Assembly (NCBI GenBank): GCA_947449255.1
Contig: CANFQX010000008.1
Span: forward strand, 59,820 to 123,819
Reading direction: 5' to 3'
DNA: 64,000 nucleotides
DNA from: Pseudobdellovibrionaceae bacterium
GTDB lineage: Bacteria; Bdellovibrionota; Bdellovibrionia; Bdellovibrionales; Bdellovibrionaceae
Shown: in pieces, positions 38,801-48,200 of the stretch
How positions within the stretch are numbered: position 1 is the first letter of the stretch
How the letters are laid out: the number at the start of each line of letters is the position of its first letter
Made by a program: the position numbers and the translations under genes
The notes under the pieces: generated by a model
The model's database searches: none
What the model was told of the DNA's origin: nothing
What the model saw: the letters and a program-made list of their open reading frames with translations, nothing else

Positions 38801-41800
38801 GCGAATGTGACAGCAGCCATTGCACCCATTCAAATGAACATCGCCCTTTCAGGATATCCCACTGGTTTTGCTGATGCCGGTGCATTTTTTAGTGACAGTG
38901 CTTGTTCGAATCAAATCACCAGTGTGAGTTTCGCTGAAGGAGTGAGCGCTCAGCAATTTTATTTTCAAGGTCAATATCCCGCGACCAGCATCACTTTTAC
39001 GGGAACCGATGCAGCCAATATTTTGTCTTACGCCACCTTTGGTTGGGCTGTAAAGGCTTACCGGGGTTGGATCGGGACGGCTGGAAGCTTAATCGATTCT
39101 TTGGGTAATATGTTGTGGTTTAGATCGGGAGTTGCACCGGTTTCGGCGCGAATGGATGCGCCATCGAGTGTGCGGACTTTGCATTTTGATTCGACGAAGA
39201 CCTTTTTGTATGTGGTCGATCAACAGCTTCATCGTGTTTTGAAATATGATTATGTGAATAAAAAATATATTGGTTGGATCGGTGGCTTTTCAAATCCAAA
39301 TAATGCAACGGCCTTGATTCGCGGAAGCAATCAATCAATAAGTTATCCTGATTTGCCCTCATCCGCAGCTTGCGTGTCGACAACCAGTGGTGCGACGACA
39401 CCGGGTTGGTGTCTTGGCGGACAGTCTTATGCCAATGGCAATTCAACAGCCGGAGCAATGTATAACCCTATCAGTTTGACTGATGACGGCACTTATATTT
39501 ATGTGACTCAAACAAGTGCTCATACAGTCGTGCGGTACTATGCTTCTTCGGGACAGTTTGCTGGTTGGATTGGTGGAGTTTCGGTAACACCAACGGGTTC
39601 TGCCGCGGGTGGGCCAGGGACTTGCGCTTCAGTTGTTACAGGACAAACAACATCCGTGACTCCAGGTTGGTGCATGGGTGGAACCAATATGCTTAATGCA
39701 AGTGCATCAGGTTCATGGGGATATGGCAATGGTGCCTTTGCTAATCCCAATGCGATCACTTCTGATGGAACTTATATTTACGTTGCAAACAGTGGAGCGA
39801 TATTGCGATACACCGCAGCTTCAGGTGCCTTTGCTGGATGGATTGGCAAGACCTACAACACAACACCGACAAGCGGTGCTGCTGGTTGTACGACTTTAGC
39901 AAACGGAAGCACAACGCCTGGTTGGTGCTTTGGTGGAAGTTATTACGTTTATAATCCGCGCAGTTTAGCAGGGACACCATCATTAGCAGGTGGTGTTAAT
40001 AACCCCACAGCTTTGTATATAAAAGATGGAATTCTGTATTCTGTTTCACAGGATAGCGGCAGCACAATTGCGACCTATGATGTGAACACGGGTGAATTTA
40101 AAAAAATTCTGACTGGCCTTTCTTCGAACTGGTTGGGTGCCCAGCAAATCACTTATGACAGCAACACCAATTATTTCTATGTGGCAGATTCAAGTCGTGT
40201 CATCGCCATTGATAGCACAGGTATGGTGATTGGCTGGCTTGGAAAAGTGAATAACAATTCATCCCTTTCGAATTCGCTTGGGAATTTAAATGATTGCTCA
40301 CTGTTAGCTATTAATGCAAACACCCCAGGTTGGTGTCTGGGAGGCAGTGCTCGTTCAGGCATGGATGAAAAAGCTTTTGCCCAGGCCTATGCCATTGAAA
40401 ATGATGGACAGGGGAATATCCTTGTTGGGCAATATAACAATCCATCGATTAAGAAATTCAATTCATCGACGGGGGAGTATCTGGGAACCCTGGTGTATTC
40501 AAGTGTAGCTCCGACCTCTTGGAGCACGAACGCCAATTTGATGGCTGAATACTATGGCTTCGGGGACGGAGATTTTTGGCAACCTACGGGAAGTTATAGT
40601 GACGGGACTTACCTTTATGTTGCTGACAGCTACAATGGTCGAATCAAAAAAATCAATCTTTCCACAGGTAAAACAATCGGTTGGGTTGGGGCCGTTACAT
40701 CGACTCCGACAGGCGGAACTTCGACAAGCTGTTTGACTGCAAATCCCATGTCACCTTCACCGGGTTGGTGTTTAGGGGCGACACCCAATCCTTGGTATCC
40801 CGTTGGCAACTTTACTGGTTCGAGCGTATTGAATTCACTGTTTTATCTTCCGATGGGCATTACTGGTGATGGGACCTATATCTATGTCGTGGATCAGGGC
40901 TTAAGTCGGATAATGAAACTGAATGCTTCAACGGGAGCTTTTGTCGGTTGGATCGGAAGTATTGGAACATCCCCCACTGGTGGCGATACGGGCTGCAATG
41001 GTGCCACGGTTGGTACATTCACACCGGGATGGTGCACTGGGGGATATCCTGCTGCGGGAACCGGGAATGGGATGTTGGCTAATCCAAGTGGAATTACTTA
41101 TGTTCCATCCTCAGGCAAACTGTATGTTGTAGACAACAATAATCATCGCATTTCATCTTACAATGCAACCACCGGAGCTTTTACAGGTTGGATTGGCCGA
41201 ACGAGTGTTGCACCCAGTGGTGGTTGCACAGTGGCCCTCAATGCCAGCAATTATAATGTTTCAACCAGCGGTTGGTGCATGGGGGGAACTTCGCAAGCGA
41301 CTCCCCAAGGTGACAAAGGTGGTGGCTTTTATTTCTGGCCAGGAAATACCACGATGAATGGCATAACAACTGACGGCACCAATTTGTATGTCGCGAATTT
41401 TTATAACTACCGCATTGATAAAATCAGTTTGAACGGAGTTTGGCTAGGAGCCGCTTACACGCGATGGGACCTTTACACCCTGCCTTGGGATACCAATACG
41501 ACGACTGTCTCTAGCTGGGGAACAGGAACTGGTAACGCCAATTTTTACCCGACTGGACTTTGGACCGATGGAACCAATATCTATGGAAACGTAAATACAG
41601 GTCAGGTTGTTTGGAAAATGAGCATGGCAACAGGAAAAATGCTGGGTTGGCAGGGTGGGATTTTGCCAGGGGGATATCCTTCAGCGGGGGATACTGGTTG
41701 CGCAGGTGCCACAACCAATACACCTGGTTGGTGTCAAGGGGGCTCGACCAATCCCGGATATAAGTTGGGACAATTTTCAACATCTCATCATATGTCTGGT

Positions 41801-41863
41801 GATAGTAATTTTATTTATGTCACCGACCGTGACACCAACCGGGTGACACGACTACCTAAGTGA
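35861..41863 (+). CDS. Giant lipoprotein with FN3/Ig-like modules and NHL-like propeller
   Basis: About 2000 residues. I start at GTG 35861 (TTG 35864 is an equal choice) because GAGGAGG ends at 35856; the ATG 35771 in the ORF track has no such site. A long basic leader ends in lipobox LLGC. FN3-like modules follow (~40-220), then invasin-like Ig modules (TQIAFISQPSSG style), then four repeats each with two Cys (about nt 37670-39050), then a C-terminal region of about ten propeller units (GWIG, DGTYIYV). Eight C...GWC inserts, most TPGWCxGG, lie between blades. It is probably surface-exposed; adhesion is inferred, not shown. Confidence 0.8.
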   Translation: MLQMITGFSFNKFRKFPEIILSPMARIWIFAKQFLGNRFVSKSAFLLGFFGFTSFALLGCLPQENLMDPSTLAGIIANAGAAKDFKGLLSAQTQSATKVQLTWTSSTDSNIVGYAIYDTTITFEPKLIKTITAPASETSVTGLKAGTFYSFRVRAYDAKMKDDGNVIDVGAITYGGIISADVKSSTTALLTFSDGSNADKIMIYCKVGIAAFKEELIAVFTDTSLTQGTITNLTAGQNYTCRAVLSIGGVEDNNLETVSFIPLGQATQIAFISQPSSGSAGVVLPVQPVVQILDSSGNVLVAGPDSSAQVTLTLAIDSPTGGAVVGSATVSAVKGVATFSGLSFQEAGSKVLTATKSDTSAQTNGSGPLVKNSDSFAIAPGAISAVKSWIAISPAVPPGNALLADGNATYTVNIALKDQYGNAVPGVKPQFVSSISGDNLSQPVDNTDALGLASGSISSTIADEVTPYRELSVSSPSGLSTVKTFAPFVAGAATKLVFAVQPVNSPAGTRGVPTLQVAVVDTNGNIVRSGTAATSMVNLTISNNVNGAILTGTASAQAVNGLATFGDLGIDKSGTGYKLQASSGNFIAAYSNTFNVTSGTPVKIAMTSLASSVTSGSCSRAITLQLQDGGNNSANAVQNTSLIVSGLGSASLFLSSACSGTALTSTIVFTAGASTKTVYLKDSAGEALTISVRDSSNVLRTGTLAMNVNPNKISVAAVMPAPAVAGTAMSVISGACSPAMTVTPTGDNGNASPLFALTPVALTGLNTSSALLYADAACTVLLDPLNFNLPITSGTSSNTIALYLKDPKAELFYLNITDPASVMTTTSSNQLVTILPSNITFSGPSSVIAGKCSTVFTVTLKDAQGNSVSAIAATILKINGLTGSTTGGFYASPSCTGTKLTSEITVPQNVSTLSIYFSDTKAEALHVFLSDKALQMAPSDTLAIGISPAGFQITGPSQTNSNTTACAGPFLVNTMDGASPANVTAAIAPIQMNIALSGYPTGFADAGAFFSDSACSNQITSVSFAEGVSAQQFYFQGQYPATSITFTGTDAANILSYATFGWAVKAYRGWIGTAGSLIDSLGNMLWFRSGVAPVSARMDAPSSVRTLHFDSTKTFLYVVDQQLHRVLKYDYVNKKYIGWIGGFSNPNNATALIRGSNQSISYPDLPSSAACVSTTSGATTPGWCLGGQSYANGNSTAGAMYNPISLTDDGTYIYVTQTSAHTVVRYYASSGQFAGWIGGVSVTPTGSAAGGPGTCASVVTGQTTSVTPGWCMGGTNMLNASASGSWGYGNGAFANPNAITSDGTYIYVANSGAILRYTAASGAFAGWIGKTYNTTPTSGAAGCTTLANGSTTPGWCFGGSYYVYNPRSLAGTPSLAGGVNNPTALYIKDGILYSVSQDSGSTIATYDVNTGEFKKILTGLSSNWLGAQQITYDSNTNYFYVADSSRVIAIDSTGMVIGWLGKVNNNSSLSNSLGNLNDCSLLAINANTPGWCLGGSARSGMDEKAFAQAYAIENDGQGNILVGQYNNPSIKKFNSSTGEYLGTLVYSSVAPTSWSTNANLMAEYYGFGDGDFWQPTGSYSDGTYLYVADSYNGRIKKINLSTGKTIGWVGAVTSTPTGGTSTSCLTANPMSPSPGWCLGATPNPWYPVGNFTGSSVLNSLFYLPMGITGDGTYIYVVDQGLSRIMKLNASTGAFVGWIGSIGTSPTGGDTGCNGATVGTFTPGWCTGGYPAAGTGNGMLANPSGITYVPSSGKLYVVDNNNHRISSYNATTGAFTGWIGRTSVAPSGGCTVALNASNYNVSTSGWCMGGTSQATPQGDKGGGFYFWPGNTTMNGITTDGTNLYVANFYNYRIDKISLNGVWLGAAYTRWDLYTLPWDTNTTTVSSWGTGTGNANFYPTGLWTDGTNIYGNVNTGQVVWKMSMATGKMLGWQGGILPGGYPSAGDTGCAGATTNTPGWCQGGSTNPGYKLGQFSTSHHMSGDSNFIYVTDRDTNRVTRLPK
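39385..41740 (+). repeat. Eight C...TPGWCxGG repeat units in the propeller region
   Basis: Protein-level repeats of irregular spacing, 150-400 nt apart. Six of eight read TPGWC; the others read SPGWC and TSGWC. Each has a Cys 8-15 residues earlier. The DNA is diverged, so the array looks old rather than freshly duplicated. Confidence 0.8.
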
Positions 41864-41881
41864 TAGGAGCAAATTTGGACC

Positions 41882-41912
41882 GTTATTGAACGACTGTTGA
41901 ACTGTTATTGAA
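41882..41912. repeat. GTTATTGAA direct repeat between giant genes
   Basis: GTTATTGAA at 41882-41890 and again at 41904-41912, start-to-start 22 nt (two helical turns), with a partial copy GTTGAA between. This is a possible regulator site just before the FG-GAP gene. Confidence 0.4.
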
Positions 41913-41922
41913 TTGGGGCTGA

Positions 41923-44900
41923 ATGCTAAAATTATTTAAGCTGTTTAATCACAGTCATATTTTATTAAGACTTTTCATAGCCAGTGCAGGATTTATTTCT
42001 TGTCTGGCTTGTCACAGTGGTGGGGTGACCTCCGGCCCTGTGCCCGAGTCTTCTGTTGCGGGAACACTGCCCAGTGTTCTAGTGCCCACTATTGCAGTGC
42101 CAATCACCAACCCTTATTATTCACAGGGAAGCTCAGTGGATATACTTGGAATGTGTATGACGGGTTACACACTAACGTTGAGTGGATCAGCTTCGGATCA
42201 AAAAGTTTGTCAGAATGCCAGTTTTAATTTTACTATTCCGAAAAGCAGCGAAGGTGTTTATTCTTTTTTTATTGTTCAAACCAGTCCAGGGGGTATCAAT
42301 TCAAATCCTGTGACATTGACTTGGGTTAAAAAAACCAGCATAGCAAAACCAATTATTTTATCACCTTCAGCCAGTCCCTTTATGTCTGCGCAAGCTATTT
42401 TAGCGATCACAGGTTCATGTGAAACAGGTGCGCTGGTTTCACTGACTGGGGACGGGGTCGGATCAACCCTTTGTGCGGATTCTGCATTCATTTTGAATTT
42501 ACCAAAAGCGCAAGACGGGGATTATGCCTTAGGGATCACACAAACAGACCCTGCGGGAAATACAGCCAGCACTGAAATGATCTGGAAAAAGCACGAATTG
42601 ATCGTATCACCCACCAACCCCATTTTAGAAGTCATGAAGTCCCAAATCATCACTGTTAGCGGAGGCGCAGGCTCTTATTCGCTAACCTTAGCGACTAATA
42701 ATTCTGGCGGAACCCTGGATATACCTACGAAGACCTATACGACGGGATCCCTTGCTAACCAAACAGATCAAATTGTTGTGACAGACGCCTTAGGAGTTAC
42801 ACTGACCGTGAATATCAGCACGGTCTCAGGCCCGGCAGATCATCTTTCGTTGGGCTCACCGAATTCTGGAAATCTTCAATCAGCAGGACCAGGAATCACC
42901 TTAGCAAGTCCCATTGTGGCTCGGGTGGTGGATCGATATGGCAATGGTGTGGCTCATTATCCGCTCTATTATCAAATGATTTATGGGGATGGAAAAATCA
43001 TGAGCCAGCCCATGCAATTGTCTGATTTTAATGGCAACACCCAAATCAATATGTCCGTGGGATATCAAACGCTGCAAAATATAATTCAAGTGTCACCGCT
43101 ATCGGGAACACTTTCTGATGTGGCAGCTTCTGGCAGTTCAAAATTGACTTTCACAGAAAACATGACGGCAAATGGAAAAGGCAATATTGGGGCATTTTAT
43201 ACAGTAGGACAAGTGCCCAATGGACTTGTGATAGCGGACTTCAATGGCGATGGAGAACCTGATGCTGCGGTCCTTAATTCTGGAGATCCCACTATTGGGA
43301 TCCTACTCGGAAAAGGAAAAGGGACCTTCGGCAGCATGACGAAAATTAGGCCCCTTTGTGCTCAGCCCAATGCTCTGGGATGCGGCGATTTTAATTCAGA
43401 TGGTAAGCTCGATCTGATTGTCAGCTGCGGAAGTTCAAGTACTACCGCCCTGCAAGTTTTTTTAGGGAATGGAGATATCAATGGGACTTTTCAAGCGGCC
43501 AAAAGTATTGCTCTGGATCCCATAGAAAATATTCCTTCGGCTCTGGCAGTTGCAGATTTTAATGGGGATGGAAAACCAGATGTCGCACTCACTCTGGCAG
43601 GAAGTGCAAAAGTTTCTGTCCGCTTTGGATTGGGTGATGGGACTTTTGCAGGACCAGTTTTTTATAATGTGGGACCCTCTCCCGTTGGAATTAGAGTCGC
43701 CGATTTAGATAAAGATGGTCACCCTGACTTGCTGGTCACCAATTCCGATGACAATACTTTAGGTGTATTGATCAACTCGGGGACAGGGGCCTTTCGCAAT
43801 CAGGTCACCTATGACACTGGAACTTTACCTGTTGCAGTGACGACCGCTGATTTTGACGGTGATGGATATTTAGATGTTGCAGTGGTCAACAATGCTAGCG
43901 GAGATGTGACCATTTTATTAAATGATAAGACTGGAAATCTCTTGCCTGGAATAAACATCGTTGTCGGACAAAATCCCAATTCAATTATAGCAAAAGATTT
44001 TAACTTCGATGGAATTATGGATATTTTAGTTTCTAATAATTTAGACAGCGACTTGAACTTGCTTGCGGGTCAAGGCAATGGCGGATTTATTTCATTGTCA
44101 ACGATTCCAGTGACGACGAATCCAGTTTTACTCAGTTCATATGACGTGAATAAAGATGGTGTGACAGATGTTTTAGTTCTTGGCAGCACAAACTTGCAAT
44201 TGCAAGTTTTGCCAGGTCAGAACGGTGGAGTGCTTGGCTATGAAAGTCCCTTAGACGGTGTTCCTAAATTGGTCATTGCAAAAGATTTTGATAAAGATGG
44301 AAAATTGGATTTGGCAGTGATGATGCCAGGAATTGCAAGCATCAAAATATTAAAGGGTTTGGGAAATGGACTTTTTGCAAAAGACTTAGCCCCATTTGCT
44401 GGAAGCCTCAGCACCGGAGATGCCTCAAGCAACATGATTGCCGCGGATTTAAGAATGACAGGAAATATGGATTTGGTCCTGACCAATCCCAACCGTGCGC
44501 AAGTGGCTGTCTTTGCCAACAAGGGGGATGGGATATTTTTGGATCCCGTTGTCTTTGCAACGGGATCCACGCCTGTTTCTGTGATTGCCCAAGATTTTAA
44601 TAAAGACGGCAATCTTGATTTAGTTGTGGTCAATAGCGGAAGCAACTCCATCAGTGTTTTGATGGCTGATATCAATGCCAGCGGAGCTTGGACCCTTAAG
44701 GCTGGGGTGAATTACCTGGTCGGAGGAACCCCTTCGGATGTTGTTGCCGTTGATTTGAATGGCGATAAATTGCTCGATCTGGTTGTGACCAATAAAACAA
44801 GCAACACAATCAGTGTTTTAATGGGCAATGGAGATGGAACATTTCAAAATCATGTGGATTATTCCGTTGGAGTAGGACCAGTGAATTTAATTGCGGCAGA

Positions 44901-45273
44901 TTTTGATCACGATGGGAAAAATGATATTGCGGTTACAAACACCACAGAGGGATCCATAAATATTTTACTGGGCATCGGTGATGGATCTTTCAAAACGGCC
45001 ACTACTTTTTCCGCGGGGTTGACTCCATCTGGACTGGTGTCAGGTGATTTTAATGGCGATGGAAATTTGGATTTAGGTGTAGTCAATGGACAGGACAAAA
45101 CTTTTACAGTGCTGCTGGGCAATTCTCGGGGATTGTTCAATAGCACTGCTAGTTATTCTACGAATGCCAACACTACCGGCCTTTGTGTTGGAGATTTCAA
45201 TGGGGATGGAATGCTGGACTTAGGAGTTTTAGATGCAACAAAAAAATCAGTGCAGACTTGGATAGGACATTAA
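41923..45273 (+). CDS. Giant lipoprotein with 14 FG-GAP/VCBS-like repeats
   Basis: 1116 residues. The leader ends in lipobox LAC (Cys ~30). The N-terminal third holds two short Ig-like units (SSVDILGMCMTGYTLTLSGS; QAILAITGSCETGALVSLTG) and an invasin-like unit. From ~435 on there are 14 copies of the FG-GAP core DFNGDGxxDLxV, spaced about 45-55 residues. Several keep the calcium-loop Asp pattern (DFNGDGKPD), and a few are degenerate (DLRMTGNMD). This is a beta-propeller fold, usually for binding proteins or sugars outside the cell. It lies between two other giant lipoprotein genes, 59 and 4 bases away. Confidence 0.85.
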   Translation: MLKLFKLFNHSHILLRLFIASAGFISCLACHSGGVTSGPVPESSVAGTLPSVLVPTIAVPITNPYYSQGSSVDILGMCMTGYTLTLSGSASDQKVCQNASFNFTIPKSSEGVYSFFIVQTSPGGINSNPVTLTWVKKTSIAKPIILSPSASPFMSAQAILAITGSCETGALVSLTGDGVGSTLCADSAFILNLPKAQDGDYALGITQTDPAGNTASTEMIWKKHELIVSPTNPILEVMKSQIITVSGGAGSYSLTLATNNSGGTLDIPTKTYTTGSLANQTDQIVVTDALGVTLTVNISTVSGPADHLSLGSPNSGNLQSAGPGITLASPIVARVVDRYGNGVAHYPLYYQMIYGDGKIMSQPMQLSDFNGNTQINMSVGYQTLQNIIQVSPLSGTLSDVAASGSSKLTFTENMTANGKGNIGAFYTVGQVPNGLVIADFNGDGEPDAAVLNSGDPTIGILLGKGKGTFGSMTKIRPLCAQPNALGCGDFNSDGKLDLIVSCGSSSTTALQVFLGNGDINGTFQAAKSIALDPIENIPSALAVADFNGDGKPDVALTLAGSAKVSVRFGLGDGTFAGPVFYNVGPSPVGIRVADLDKDGHPDLLVTNSDDNTLGVLINSGTGAFRNQVTYDTGTLPVAVTTADFDGDGYLDVAVVNNASGDVTILLNDKTGNLLPGINIVVGQNPNSIIAKDFNFDGIMDILVSNNLDSDLNLLAGQGNGGFISLSTIPVTTNPVLLSSYDVNKDGVTDVLVLGSTNLQLQVLPGQNGGVLGYESPLDGVPKLVIAKDFDKDGKLDLAVMMPGIASIKILKGLGNGLFAKDLAPFAGSLSTGDASSNMIAADLRMTGNMDLVLTNPNRAQVAVFANKGDGIFLDPVVFATGSTPVSVIAQDFNKDGNLDLVVVNSGSNSISVLMADINASGAWTLKAGVNYLVGGTPSDVVAVDLNGDKLLDLVVTNKTSNTISVLMGNGDGTFQNHVDYSVGVGPVNLIAADFDHDGKNDIAVTNTTEGSINILLGIGDGSFKTATTFSAGLTPSGLVSGDFNGDGNLDLGVVNGQDKTFTVLLGNSRGLFNSTASYSTNANTTGLCVGDFNGDGMLDLGVLDATKKSVQTWIGH

Positions 45274-45277
45274 AAAT

Positions 45278-48200
45278 ATGACCAGAATGGTTGGTTTGCA
45301 AAATAAAGCGAAGTTTTTTGGCAAAGGTTTTTGCCAAGGGTTTGCTTTATATCTTGCTGCCTTTTTGGTGAGTGGCTGTCATCTTACCAAAGACCCCGCT
45401 GCTATAGAAAAACTCAATTTAAAAACCTTTAATTTAGTCTCTTACACGTCGACTGTGGCCACAGTGAATGTGATGGGCTCGCTGCCAAAATCTGGAACCA
45501 CGGATTTAAATCTCATAAAATTCTATAAAGTGGCTGATTGTTCTGGGGATTCTCTAGGACAGGGACTTCAAAAAGATTTTGTAAATTCAGGAATTCAAAT
45601 TCAGTTGCCGGCAGCGGGAAATACGAAAATATATCTGTCAACAAATACATTGCAGGATTGTTTTTATCTTGGAGAGTATTCATTTTCCCCCGGTCAACCT
45701 GCGCCGCCAGTTTTCAATAATGTCATTCCTAATTCTCCATCTCGAACATCTAGCCATCCGGCCTTGTTTGGTTCAGCGCTCTTGAATTCAATCGTGAATT
45801 TCTATTCAGATGCAGTTTGCTCAAAGCTGGTGGGCTCAGGGCCAGTTTCAGATTTTTCAACTGTCGGCATAGGGGTGTCATTGAATGCAAACACGACGAC
45901 AACTTTGTATGGACAAACTGTCGACGCGCTCGGTGCGAAATCCATTTGTCAGCAGATGACCGAATATCGCCATTCGAATATGGGGCCTGTGGCGCCAGTC
46001 TTTGCGGCTTCAATTCCAGCCTCGCCGAGCAATAGATCAGCGACGCCTTTTATTAAGGGCACAAATTCAAATGATTCTGTCAGTGTATTTCTTTATAAAG
46101 ATGCAGCTTGTTCTAGCCTCTTGGGAACTGACACGGTGGATGTATTTTCTACCGCGGGAATTCAAGTGACTATCGAGGAAAATAATCCAACCGCTATTTA
46201 TGCTAAAGCGCTTGATAGTTCTGGCAATCCATCCATTTGTAATTTTTTGGTCAATTATTCCTATGATAATATTTTACCAGCGGCACCTACTTATTTAGCG
46301 GCAGATCCGGTGACACCAACGCGGTTGACCATTTATCCGCGAATCAGCGGCTATGCCTCCAATGACACTGTCACTGTGAAGTTTTTTAATTCACCAACCT
46401 GTATGATTCCGATTGGAATGGGTTCTAAGCTAGAATTTGAAGGCAGTGGAATTTTAGTTTCTGTGGGCTTGAATACAACAACGCCAGTCTATGCCCAGGA
46501 CTTTGATGCTGCGGGGAATGCTTCCGCGTGCACTCACTTTGTCGATTATTTGAACAACACAATTCCTCCAGAGCCCCCAGTCTTTGGGACTACAGACCCA
46601 ATTTCAGATAACAATAAATCATCGACACCTTTGATTTCTGGCAATGCCTCTGAAACTACCATCAATCTAAAGTTTTACAGTGATTCCCTGTGCACGACTT
46701 TAATTGGTTCAGGCTCAGCGGCCGAATACAATGGCAATGGGATTCGATTGAATACGCCGGCCGTGCCCGGCACGATAAATACGACGGCTATTTATGCCGA
46801 AGCCATTGATGCTGAAGGAAATATTTCTTACTGTGCCTCACTGACAAGTTATTCTTATTCGACGGCAAAGGCCCTTTCACCTAGCTTTTTACAGACGATT
46901 CCCTTGTCGCCATCCAGGGCTGTAACAAAACCTTACGTCCTTGGAACGTCTTCAAATACAATTTCACTGATTCAACTTTATAGTGATTCATTTTGTACTC
47001 ATTTAATTGGATCTGCTAATCGCAGTGTTTTTTCAAGCCAGGGTGTGCAAGTCACTTTGAGTGCGAATTCGACGACGAATATATATGCGATTTCCACGGA
47101 TAAATATGGCAACAACTCGGATTGTGTGTATTTCACAAATTATATTCATGATAATAAGGCTCCGTTGAGTCCTTCTTTTATTTCTTCCAATCCTACTTCA
47201 CCCAATAATAAATCAATGACTCCATTGATTAATGGTTCGCTAGTGATTCATGACATTGGAAAACCACTGCCCACATCCACCGTTAATTTTTATGACAGTA
47301 TGTTGTGTTTGAATAAAATTGGAACAGGAACACCCGCAGATTTTATTTCTGCGGGGATTGAAGTTTCAACTTATGCCAATGCGATCACAAATATTTTTGC
47401 CCAGGCCGCAGATGCTGCTGGCAATACAAGTCCATGCACTCAGATGTTGGATTATACGGTGAGCACAAATCCGCCTGGAGTTCCCATATTTTCGGAGATC
47501 ACTCCCCAATCGCCCTCTTATGTCACCAAGACTGTTATTTCTGGAAGTATTGGACGTCACCAAGACATTGTGGGTTTAACCAATGTTAGTTTTTATAGAG
47601 ATGCTCTGTGCAGTGATGCCATTACGTCGGGGCCAGTGATTCAGTTTACTTCTTCAGGCTTACCATTGGTCGCCGATGACAATGCCATCACGACAATTTA
47701 TGCCCAAACCGGAGATATTGTTGGGAATTTATCAGCTTGCGTTCAATTGACAGATTATCTGCACAGCAATGTGGCTCCCGAGTCTTTGCAGGCTGTACAA
47801 AATTTGGATGGTTCGATTGATTTAAGTTGGCTTCCCGATATGGTAGCCAGCCCTTCCCCACGATATATCATCAAGAGAGCAGTCAAGCACGGGGGACCTT
47901 ACTCTGTCATTGCGTGGGAAAATATTGGAACAAATTTTACTGACTTTGCGGTGGTTAACAACAAGAAATATTATTATACAGTCGCTGCTACGAACAACAC
48001 CGGATTTAGTCTGGACTCTGCGGAAACTTCGATTCAAGTGAATTCGCCGAATTCACAGCAAGCCATATTATTAACCTCTGAGCCAGGGGCCAATGTCGTT
48101 TATTTACAATGGCAGGGATTTAGCCCCGATTTGTTTTATAAAGTTTTGCGAGCTAACCAAGCGGGTGGCCCTTACACAGAGATTACGGCCCCGCTGAGCA

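Noticed and set aside
44238-44675. 145-aa minus-strand ORF
   Set aside because: Shadow of the FG-GAP repeats; its own repeats mirror the DFNKDG codons.
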